DNA from: a virus
Reading direction: 5' to 3' (one strand)
IMG/VR virus record: IMGVR_UViG_3300042292_000800
Location: 1 to 64,000 of that record
DNA: 64,000 bases
Shown piece by piece: positions 23,889-30,884 of the stretch; the stretch's first letter is position 1; every line of letters starts with the position of its first letter. The position numbers and the translations under genes were made by a program. The notes under the pieces are model-generated. The model did no database searches. It worked only from the letters and a program-made list of their open reading frames with translations, and was not told where the DNA came from.

Positions 23889-24611
23889 ATGATTATAGGT
23901 ATAAATGGTAAAATAGGATCTGGTAAAGACACTATTGGAGAAATTATACGAGGTCTTTGTTTAACAAATAAAGATCAAGTATTTGAAATCAAAAAGTTTG
24001 CTGGTAAACTAAAACAAATTGGCAGTATACTATCAGGTATTCCTGTAGAGAAATTTGAAGACCAAGAGTTTAAACAAAAACATATGGGTCTTGAGTGGGA
24101 AATGACATACAGAGAGTTTCTTCAAAAACTTGGTACAGAAGCAATGCGTGATGGATTACATACAAATGTATGGGTAAATGCTTTGTTTGCTGATTATAGA
24201 CTATGGAGTGATGGAAGTAAAGATTGGTATCCAAACTGGATTATAACAGACATGAGATTTCCTAATGAGATGGAAGCTATTGTAGAGAAAGGTGGACTCA
24301 CTATTAGAGTGGTTAGAAACAATAATGCTAAATACTCAGATAAGAAAGTTAAATCCATACTTAAAGATATGGGTTATGTTGACTTATCAGATGGTGTTTG
24401 GGAAGAATTGGCTATCAATGAAGGATTCACCTGGTTTGAAACATTTAAGTTATGGACATGGGATGAAGATGATAACAATAATGAAGCTTTGCATCCTTCA
24501 GAAACAGCATTAGATGATGCTGAGTTTGATTATGAAATTATCAATGATGGTTCTATTGAAGATCTTGTAACAAAAGTTAGAGAAATACTAACAAAAGAAA
24601 ATATAATATGA
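23889..24611 (+). CDS. Deoxynucleoside monophosphate kinase
   Basis: Phosphorylates dNMPs to dNDPs. The N-terminal P-loop is INGKIGSGKDTIGE (K13, D14), and the later body (FAGKLKQIG, RELEFLQKLGTEAMR-type block near residues 75-90, and IITDMRFPNE) is the arrangement of the T4 gene 1 kinase and its phage relatives. Length 240 residues is in the family range. It overlaps the downstream phosphatase gene by 4 bases. Confidence 0.8.
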   Translation: MIIGINGKIGSGKDTIGEIIRGLCLTNKDQVFEIKKFAGKLKQIGSILSGIPVEKFEDQEFKQKHMGLEWEMTYREFLQKLGTEAMRDGLHTNVWVNALFADYRLWSDGSKDWYPNWIITDMRFPNEMEAIVEKGGLTIRVVRNNNAKYSDKKVKSILKDMGYVDLSDGVWEELAINEGFTWFETFKLWTWDEDDNNNEALHPSETALDDAEFDYEIINDGSIEDLVTKVREILTKENII

Positions 24612-25336
24612 AAACATTTGTAATAGGAGATGTGCACGGTAATCATCGTGCACTTCTACAATGTCTTGAGAAATCAGGATTCGATAAAGAAAATGACAAA
24701 TTAATATCGCTTGGCGATATTGCAGACGGTTGGAGCGAGGTTTCTGAGTGTGTTGACACTCTGTTATCAATTAAAAATTTGATTGCCATACGAGGCAATC
24801 ATGACGTTTGGTGTTATGATTGGTTTGAATACGGAAGAACACCTCTTATTTGGTCAGCGCAAGGTGGTGCTGCGACTATGGAAGGTTATGTTCGCACTGG
24901 TAAACTTGTTGAACAGTCTCATAAAGATTTTTGGAAAAACCAAATAGACTATTACATTGATGATGAAAACAGATTGTTTATTCATGGCGGATGGGATTAC
25001 ATGGAAGGATTTCCACGTGGTGCAATGTTGTCAGTAAATGCAGGAAGTCTTGCTAAAGAATGTCATTGGGACAGAAGTTTATTAATGGGTGCTAAATCTG
25101 CATTTGGTAACAAGATGTCAAGAAATGGTAAGTTCAAAGCACTTGAAGAATTTAAAGAAATCTACATTGGACACACTGCAGAAAATGATGGACCTAATCA
25201 GTATGGAAATCTATGGAACCTGGACACAGGTGCTGGATGGAATGGTAAACTTACAATCATGGATGTTGACAGTAAAGAGTTTTGGCAATCTGACTTTGCT
25301 ACTTTATTGTATCCTGAAGAACGCGGAAGAGGATAA
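24608..25336 (+). CDS. Serine/threonine protein phosphatase-like metallophosphatase
   Basis: The protein-phosphatase blocks appear in order: FVIGDVHGNHR (D8, H10), ISLGDIADGW, IRGNHDVWC, then FIHGGW and YIGHTAEN as the later metal-ligand histidines. This is the pattern of phage lambda-type phosphatases, which remove phosphate from proteins or small molecules with two metals. It is 242 residues long and overlaps both the dNMP kinase (4 bases) and the radical SAM gene (1 base). Confidence 0.87.
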   Translation: MKTFVIGDVHGNHRALLQCLEKSGFDKENDKLISLGDIADGWSEVSECVDTLLSIKNLIAIRGNHDVWCYDWFEYGRTPLIWSAQGGAATMEGYVRTGKLVEQSHKDFWKNQIDYYIDDENRLFIHGGWDYMEGFPRGAMLSVNAGSLAKECHWDRSLLMGAKSAFGNKMSRNGKFKALEEFKEIYIGHTAENDGPNQYGNLWNLDTGAGWNGKLTIMDVDSKEFWQSDFATLLYPEERGRG

Positions 25337-26187
25337 TGGAAATAAAAAAACAGAAAACAAAAACTTTAGTTACCAGAGATAATGGGAGGAGTAGCGATGC
25401 TATTTCTCCCAATTTTATTTATGGATGTTTAGGTGGATGCATGAAATCGTATTGTTATGTAGGTAGATTTAACAACAACAAGTTATTTCTAAATGAAAAC
25501 ACAGAACAAATATTAGCATCTATAAACAAATGGGCAGAACCACAGCCAATGCCTAAGATACCTAATCAAATTGATGACAAGTATTACTGTATTGATATTG
25601 GATGCAGTACGGATGTAGCATTACATGGTAAATATTACCAGTGGCAACAAGTGTTTGAGTTTTTTAACACGCATCCAAAATTAAAAAGCACTTTTGCTAC
25701 AAAGTATCCTACTAAATTTAGATTAGATGATTATACTCTGGTTCCTGGTAAACACAGGATCAGAGTAAGTTTGATGCCTCAGAAATATGCAGATGTACTG
25801 GAACCAAATACAGATAGTATTGCTGATAGAATTGCAATGATTCCTAAGCTGCAAGAGAAGATGGAAGTACATATTAATTTTAGTCCTATCATATATGAAG
25901 AAGGATGGTTAGACGAGTATATAAATCTTTTTGAGTTACTAAAAACTGCAGGTATTAATGTACCATGCGAATGTATCTTCTTGACGTATAATGATACATC
26001 TTATCAGAACGCAGATGACGCTGTAAACGCCTTGTGCTGGAAACCAGAAATACAAGAAAAGAAAGATTCGCAATATGCTGCAGATAACATTAGATACAAA
26101 TATCAGTTAAAAGCAAAAATGATTGATGATTTTAAAAAACTGTATGCTGAGTATTTTGATCCTAAAAACATTAGGTATATATTTTAA
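25336..26187 (+). CDS. Radical SAM protein, spore-photoproduct-lyase-like
   Basis: The iron-sulfur site reads YGCLGGCMKSYCYVGR (C31, C35, C40) and the following (D)IGCSTDVALHG and later HINFSPI and CECIFLTYND follow SPL-like radical SAM proteins. The cysteine spacing is CX3CX4C rather than the usual CX3CX2C, an insertion of two residues. Members of this group repair thymine spore photoproducts or have unknown DNA or nucleotide substrates. It closes a three-gene coupled set with the kinase and phosphatase, and a bidirectional terminator follows. Confidence 0.65.
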   Translation: MEIKKQKTKTLVTRDNGRSSDAISPNFIYGCLGGCMKSYCYVGRFNNNKLFLNENTEQILASINKWAEPQPMPKIPNQIDDKYYCIDIGCSTDVALHGKYYQWQQVFEFFNTHPKLKSTFATKYPTKFRLDDYTLVPGKHRIRVSLMPQKYADVLEPNTDSIADRIAMIPKLQEKMEVHINFSPIIYEEGWLDEYINLFELLKTAGINVPCECIFLTYNDTSYQNADDAVNALCWKPEIQEKKDSQYAADNIRYKYQLKAKMIDDFKKLYAEYFDPKNIRYIF

Positions 26188-26190
26188 TAG

Positions 26191-26216
26191 AAAAACCCCC
26201 AGGAATGGGGGTCTTT
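26191..26216. terminator. Bidirectional terminator between convergent genes
   Basis: ACCCCC and GGGGGT make a 6-bp GC stem with a 6-base loop, with A-rich sequence on one side and TCTTT on the other, so that either strand ends in U residues. It separates the + replication block from the - lysis cassette. Confidence 0.8.
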
Positions 26217-26263
26217 CAACAGAAGAGAGAAGAAATCAACTAACTATAAAGAACAGTTGTTTA

Positions 26264-26680
26264 CTAAATCTTCGCAAGTTGGAAATGCATTCCATCCTTA
26301 CGTGTCCACGTACCTCCCCAATCAAATCCTGCATCTGTAAAACATTTTACAAATCCTGCAGATAACACTGGTGTTTTACCAAGACCATTCCATGCAGCAT
26401 TAACATCAATAGCAATTGCCCATGAGTGTAATGACATGCTTGTTAAACCTCTTTTCTTTCTGATATTAAAACATCCATCCCATGTTTTTAGTTCTTTTAC
26501 AAAACCTGTTGCAATAAGATTTTTAAATGCTTGCGTGAGAGGCGCAACTAAATCTTTGTTACAATACAATCTTTTAGGTATAACACCTATTTCTAATTCT
26601 GTTGGTACATCCCATAGAATCATGTTGCGTTCTAATGTAGGATCACCATATTTTTTTAAACATTGTGCACTTGTTACCAT
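26264..26680 (-). CDS. M15-family peptidase, probable endolysin
   Basis: Cuts peptidoglycan peptides for host lysis. The zinc site is read as SLHSWAIAIDVN (the S.H..G.A.D motif, with Trp-Ala in place of the usual Tyr-Gly) and DGMHFQL near the C-terminus. This is the VanY/M15C-type D-Ala-D-Ala peptidase core, and at 138 residues there is no cell-wall-binding domain. No signal peptide is seen, so it would need the neighbouring holin to reach the wall. It is the last gene of the lysis cassette. Confidence 0.85.
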   Translation of the reverse strand: MVTSAQCLKKYGDPTLERNMILWDVPTELEIGVIPKRLYCNKDLVAPLTQAFKNLIATGFVKELKTWDGCFNIRKKRGLTSMSLHSWAIAIDVNAAWNGLGKTPVLSAGFVKCFTDAGFDWGGTWTRKDGMHFQLAKI

Positions 26681-26686
26681 TGGTTA

Positions 26687-27310
26687 TTATTTTTTAAATG
26701 AAATTTTCCAGTATGCTCCAACACCATAAGTAAATGTACCGTCAAAGTTTATTCCAATATTTGCTTGGTATATTTGGTCTTTTTTGGTTTTGTATAATAC
26801 GCCTGGAGTTAATAATTGAACAGCATTTTTATCACCAAAGATATTTCCTCCTATGTATAATTGACGTACAGGTTCTTTTTCTTTAGTTATAGTTACCGTT
26901 TTTGTCACAAAAGGTATTTTGTAATCGTATATTTTGGTTCTTTTACCAAGTTTGTTTAACCAAACAGTATCAATTACAACAATAGTTCCAAGACTGTCAA
27001 GTTTTAAAGTATCTTGATAAACTCTTCGAGCAATGTGTTGTTTAAGTAAATAGTTAAATCTTGCTCTGCAGGTGTCTATATGCTCACCTGAAGTGTATTC
27101 TGGCGCATCTGGTTTTACAGTATCATGTATTGTATGATATACAGTATTTTGTACAGTATCATGCACATGCTTGTAAACTGTATCGTATTTTATCTCTACT
27201 TTAGGATCAGCAACAACTACTTTATCTCCTGAACAAGATCTTTGTAGAAAAATTATTAGGACAAGAAGTCCTATTAATATATAATTAAAGTATGGTTTTA
27301 TATTTTTCAT
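26687..27310 (-). CDS. Membrane-anchored spanin-like protein with repeat stalk
   Basis: An N-terminal membrane segment (YILIGLLVLIIFLQ) is followed by a periplasmic stalk with repeated DTV units (YDTVYKHVHDTVQNTVYHTIHDTVK region) and a C-terminal stretch that looks like the closing strands of an outer-membrane beta-barrel, ending TYGVGAYWKISFK. This layout, between holin and endolysin, suggests a spanin-like envelope-spanning role, but no family match was made. Its start overlaps the holin stop by 4 bases. Confidence 0.5.
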   Translation of the reverse strand: MKNIKPYFNYILIGLLVLIIFLQRSCSGDKVVVADPKVEIKYDTVYKHVHDTVQNTVYHTIHDTVKPDAPEYTSGEHIDTCRARFNYLLKQHIARRVYQDTLKLDSLGTIVVIDTVWLNKLGKRTKIYDYKIPFVTKTVTITKEKEPVRQLYIGGNIFGDKNAVQLLTPGVLYKTKKDQIYQANIGINFDGTFTYGVGAYWKISFKK

Positions 27311-27750
27311 TCTTGCGGGTTTGTTATATCAACGTCTTCTTTTACTTCTCTTGCTCTTCGTATGGCGTTTTTAATAATCTTCCATATTTTTATATTAAGA
27401 GCCTCTTCTATATTTTCTTTAATTGAAGTTCCTTCAATAAGAATTATTACAATGCAAACAAGTTTAGTAGCAAAATATTGCACTGAAATAAGACGAATAA
27501 GTAAATCATTTAACAAAAACTCATCTATTGGAAAAAGTAAGACAATACATATCTCATACAACAACATTTTACTAATAATGTTAGACAATATTCTACTTCT
27601 AATAGAACTCCAACCTCTTAATTTTACTGATCTAAATATTCCTGTGAATGTGTCTAATAAAACAATTAACCCAACAGTAATAACCAATCCTGTGATTGGT
27701 GAAAAGAAAAGTAACAGTCCTGCTAATGCATTTAATAGGTACGTTTTCAT
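27307..27750 (-). CDS. Phage holin (Phage_holin_4_1-like)
   Basis: Several hydrophobic segments are evident: LLFFSPITGLVITVGLIVLL near the N-terminus, then LLYEICIVLLFPIDEFLL and KLVCIVIILIEG. The pattern LLDTFTGIFRSVK...SSIRSRILSNIISKMLLY is characteristic of the toxin-secretion/lysis holin 4 family, which opens the inner membrane to release endolysin. At 147 residues it has normal length. It is the first gene of the - strand lysis cassette and is divergent from nrdJ. Confidence 0.85.
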   Translation of the reverse strand: MKTYLLNALAGLLLFFSPITGLVITVGLIVLLDTFTGIFRSVKLRGWSSIRSRILSNIISKMLLYEICIVLLFPIDEFLLNDLLIRLISVQYFATKLVCIVIILIEGTSIKENIEEALNIKIWKIIKNAIRRAREVKEDVDITNPQE

Positions 27751-27872
27751 GAAAAATTTAATATATAATAATACTTGGTATGTGTCGTCATTATTAATAT
27801 ACTAAAAACTTTAAAAATATCCATATAATTCATTTACTATTTGATTTTTTATTTTGATATTTGCATTCTCGC

Positions 27873-27902
27873 TTTGAAAAGCTGTTTTTTATCCTTATCT
27901 TG
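27873..27902 (+). promoter_or_regulatory. Candidate Bacteroidota promoter upstream of nrdJ
   Basis: TTTG (27873-27876) and TATCTTG (27896-27902) are separated by exactly 19 bases, matching the TTTG-N19-TAnnTTTG architecture. The leader to the nrdJ start would be about 100 bases. The whole 256-base divergent gap (27751-28006) holds no clear gene and no visible cobalamin riboswitch. Confidence 0.35.
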
Positions 27903-28006
27903 AAGTAGTGAGACTGAAAAAATTAGAAAAATCAGCTATTTTCTGCAAAAAATGAAAATCTTAACACAATTCACTTAATAAATAACACTTTAAACCCAAT
28001 CTCATT

Positions 28007-29866
28007 ATGCAATTAGACAAGCAAATTTTGAGCGAAATAACTGTGCATACAAAGTATGCTAAGTTTTTACCAGAACAGGAACGTAGAGAATCCTGGCAAG
28101 AGCTGGTAACACGCAATCGTGACATGCATCTTCGTAAATTTCCTGAACTGGCTGTGGAAATTAAAAACGTATACGATGAATTCGTATACACCAAAAAGAT
28201 TTTACCATCAATGCGTTCGTTGCAGTTTGGTGGTAGAGCAATTGAGTTAAACAATGCTCGTATATACAACTGTGCATTTTTACCTGTTGACAGCATTCAT
28301 AGTTTTTCTGAGACTATGTTTTTATTACTTGGTGGAACCGGAGTAGGATACTCTGTACAAGGACATCATATTGAAAAACTTCCTGAAATTAGAAAACCTA
28401 ATTACAATAGAAAGAAAAGATATGTTGTTCAAGATAGTATTATTGGATGGGGTGATGCTGTTAAAACTTTGTTCAAATCATATACAGGAGGAGTTACATC
28501 TCATATTGAATTTGATTTGTCAGACATTAGACCAAAAGGTGCTTTATTAATTACTGCAGGTGGTAAAGCTCCAGGACCAGAACCATTACGTATCGCGTTA
28601 GTAAAAATTGAAGCAATACTTCGTGAAAAAGAAGATGGTTCAAAACTTACAGACATCGAGTGTCACGATATTCAGTGTCATATTGCAGATGCTGTACTTG
28701 CAGGTGGTATCCGTAGAGCTGCAATGATCAGTTTGTTTGATTTACATAGTATGCAAATGCTAAATTGTAAAGCTGGTAACTGGTGGGAAAATAATCCACA
28801 GCGTGGTAGAGCAAATAACTCAGTTGTATTGCAACGTCACATGATTGATAAGAAGACATTTGATATGGTATGGGAAAGAATCGAGGCATCTGGATCCGGG
28901 GAACCTGGAATATATCTTACTAATGATAAAGACTGGGGTACTAATCCATGTTGTGAGATTGCACTACGACCATATCAGTTCTGTAACCTTGTAGAAATAA
29001 ATATGGGTGAAATTACTAATCAAGATGATTTGAATAGTCGCGCACGTGCTGCATCATTTCTTGCAACCTTGCAAGCATCTTACACAGATTTTCATTATTT
29101 ACGTGATATCTGGAGAAAAAACACTGAAAAAGATGCATTACTTGGTGTATCAATGACAGGAATTGCTTCCAAATCTAATATGGAATTGAACTATGTTGAA
29201 GCTACAACACATGTAGTTGCAATGAATAAGACAATTGCTGAAAAAATTGGAATCAATGTTGCTGCAAGAACCACTGCAGTTAAACCTGCTGGTACTACTT
29301 CTCTTGTATTAGGTACGTCTTCTGGTATTCATGCATGGCACAATGATTATTATATTCGTCGCATGCGTTTAGGTAAAAACGAAGCTATCTACACCTATCT
29401 TGCAATTAATCATCCTGAACTTCTTGAGGATGAATATTTTAATCCTAATTCACAATCTGTTATTTCTGTTCCACAAAAAGCACCTGAAGGAGCAATTACA
29501 CGTCACGAGTCTACATTAGATTTACTTGAAAGAGTAAAAACAATTTCCAAAGACTGGGTAAAACCTGGACACTTTAAAGGACAAAATACACACAATGTAT
29601 CTTGTACAGTTTCTGTTAGACCTGGAGAATGGAAAATTGTTGGTGAATGGATGTGGGCAAACAAAGAATACTACAATGGATTGTCTGTACTTCCTTATGA
29701 TGGTGGTACATATAAGCAAACTCCATTTGAAGATTGTACCAAGGAACAATACGAACAAATGATGCTTACTCTAAAAGACGTTGATTTATCTAAAGTAATT
29801 GAAGTAGCTGATACTACAAACTTTGGAGAATCAGTTGCTTGTGGAGGAGCAGGATGCGAAGTATAA
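28007..29866 (+). CDS. nrdJ: Class II (adenosylcobalamin-dependent) ribonucleoside-triphosphate reductase
   Basis: Converts NTPs to dNTPs using a B12-derived radical, so it needs no oxygen. The N-terminal MRSLQFGG and NCAFLPVDS (C89), the NPCCEIALRPYQFC block (C315, C326) and the C-terminal CGGAGC (C612, C617) match, spacing for spacing (C315 and C326 are 11 apart, C612 and C617 are 5 apart), the five functional cysteines of Lactobacillus leichmannii RTPR (C119, C408, C419, C731, C736). The monomeric 619-residue form lacks an ATP-cone. A single protein suffices, without a small radical subunit. Cobalamin must come from the host. Confidence 0.9.
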   Translation: MQLDKQILSEITVHTKYAKFLPEQERRESWQELVTRNRDMHLRKFPELAVEIKNVYDEFVYTKKILPSMRSLQFGGRAIELNNARIYNCAFLPVDSIHSFSETMFLLLGGTGVGYSVQGHHIEKLPEIRKPNYNRKKRYVVQDSIIGWGDAVKTLFKSYTGGVTSHIEFDLSDIRPKGALLITAGGKAPGPEPLRIALVKIEAILREKEDGSKLTDIECHDIQCHIADAVLAGGIRRAAMISLFDLHSMQMLNCKAGNWWENNPQRGRANNSVVLQRHMIDKKTFDMVWERIEASGSGEPGIYLTNDKDWGTNPCCEIALRPYQFCNLVEINMGEITNQDDLNSRARAASFLATLQASYTDFHYLRDIWRKNTEKDALLGVSMTGIASKSNMELNYVEATTHVVAMNKTIAEKIGINVAARTTAVKPAGTTSLVLGTSSGIHAWHNDYYIRRMRLGKNEAIYTYLAINHPELLEDEYFNPNSQSVISVPQKAPEGAITRHESTLDLLERVKTISKDWVKPGHFKGQNTHNVSCTVSVRPGEWKIVGEWMWANKEYYNGLSVLPYDGGTYKQTPFEDCTKEQYEQMMLTLKDVDLSKVIEVADTTNFGESVACGGAGCEV

Positions 29867-29881
29867 TGCATACATATTTAG

Positions 29882-29910
29882 GAAGAGAGTGTTGGGTATA
29901 CACTCTCTTC
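29882..29910 (+). terminator. Hairpin after nrdJ
   Basis: GAAGAGAGTGT and ACACTCTCTTC form an 11-bp perfect stem with a 7-base loop, 15 bases after the nrdJ stop. No U-run follows, so it may be an attenuator or RNA stabiliser rather than a full terminator. Confidence 0.5.
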
Positions 29911-29932
29911 ATCACAAGTAAATTATTTAAAC

Positions 29933-30553
29933 ATGAAAGACTTTTATGATCATCTCGTAAAAAATGAAACAACTCCAAATGGGTTGTTTGTGCTACACTG
30001 TTTACATAAGAGTTATAGTTACCAAAATTATGTGAATACTTTAACAGAACTATACAGATTAGAAATGCATGGTTTTGTTGCTAAAAAGGAAAACGAGTTT
30101 GGTTCATCTTATGTAATTACAACTAAAGGTCTTCACTTGTTAAAAGAGTCTGAAGATATTTTGATTCGAAACAAAAGAATTAAAAAGAATGAAGTTCCAT
30201 TTGAAGACTGGCAGGAAAAAATTATTGCATATAATAATTTGTTTCCTAAAGGTAAAAAAGAAGGATCATCAGTAAGTTTTAGAACTAATCCAAAAGAACT
30301 ATATGATAAATTCAAATGGTTCTTTGGTGAGTATCCTGATTATGATTGGGATATGGTGTTTAAAGCAACTGCAGAATATGTGAAACCGTTTGATGAAACG
30401 TCAGATTATCAGTATATGCAGACTTCAAAGTATTTTATCCGGAAAGATGACAAGAATAAAAATACAACTTCTACACTTGGGACCATGTGTTACAATATAG
30501 TAGAAGGTAATCTTGATCAGGTTTCTGACAATTACAAATACTTTGGTGATTAA
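29933..30553 (+). CDS. Hypothetical protein with winged-helix-like N-terminus
   Basis: A 206-residue protein. The first 80 residues (LFVLHCLHK, LTELYRLEMHGFVAKKE, SYVITTKGLHLL) have the helix-turn-helix plus wing pattern of winged-helix DNA-binding proteins, the wing ending at VITTKG. The C-terminal half is aromatic and acidic (FKWFFGEYPDYDWDM) and unknown. It may be a regulator or a replication-initiation factor. A terminator and convergent genes follow. Confidence 0.5.
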   Translation: MKDFYDHLVKNETTPNGLFVLHCLHKSYSYQNYVNTLTELYRLEMHGFVAKKENEFGSSYVITTKGLHLLKESEDILIRNKRIKKNEVPFEDWQEKIIAYNNLFPKGKKEGSSVSFRTNPKELYDKFKWFFGEYPDYDWDMVFKATAEYVKPFDETSDYQYMQTSKYFIRKDDKNKNTTSTLGTMCYNIVEGNLDQVSDNYKYFGD

Positions 30554-30560
30554 AAAGATA

Positions 30561-30590
30561 AGGGGGTTTAAACACCCCCTTTATTCTTTT
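30561..30590. terminator. Terminator between convergent + and - strand genes
   Basis: AGGGGGT and ACCCCCT make a 7-bp stem with a 6-base loop and a TTATTCTTTT tail. It closes the nrdJ unit and faces the end of the late operon. Confidence 0.75.
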
Positions 30591-30732
30591 ACTTTCCTTG
30601 TCCTCTGTACAATTTCTTGTAATTCTTTGAGGATTTTAAAACAGATGTTTTAGTTTTACTATGAACACCTGGTCTTTTTACTTTTGGTCGCGCTTGAAAC
30701 GTACCTGTTTGTGTTGTTTTTGCTTTTGCCAT
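30589..30732 (-). CDS. Small basic protein, 47 aa
   Basis: Runs from ATG at 30732 to TAA at 30589. The product (starting MAKAKTTQTGTFQARPKV, with a long Lys/Ser/Thr middle and ending YRGQGK) is extremely basic, suggesting nucleic-acid binding; I recall similar tiny proteins in Bacteroidota phages. Its ATG shares a base with the preceding gene's stop. Too short for most gene finders. Confidence 0.65.
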   Translation of the reverse strand: MAKAKTTQTGTFQARPKVKRPGVHSKTKTSVLKSSKNYKKLYRGQGK

Positions 30733-30872
30733 TATTCTTCAATTATTTGTTCGTTATTTTCAATTATTTCTTCAGTGATAATGACGTAGTCACCATGAGC
30801 TTCTGCTTCTAAAAGATCAAGAGTTTCTACATACCCTTCTCCTACTATCATTCTGTATTTTGTAAGTATCAT
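30732..30872 (-). CDS. Hypothetical acidic protein, 46 aa
   Basis: ATG at 30872 and TAA ending at 30732, overlapping the basic gene by 1 base. It starts MILTKYRMIVGEGYVET and ends with repeated Glu/Ile. It sits 12 bases downstream of the fibre stop. Acidic and basic neighbours of equal size could form a pair, which is only a guess. Confidence 0.55.
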   Translation of the reverse strand: MILTKYRMIVGEGYVETLDLLEAEAHGDYVIITEEIIENNEQIIEE

Positions 30873-30884
30873 AATATTTAATTT

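Noticed and set aside
27952-27978. An 8-codon frame upstream of nrdJ as a possible leader peptide
   Set aside because: Too short and without regulatory codons or a terminator-antiterminator pair; AT-rich DNA yields such frames by chance.
27751-28006. A cobalamin riboswitch upstream of the B12-dependent reductase
   Set aside because: I looked for the B12-box (GCCACTG-type) and a large structured leader and saw neither; the region is low-GC with only short hairpins.
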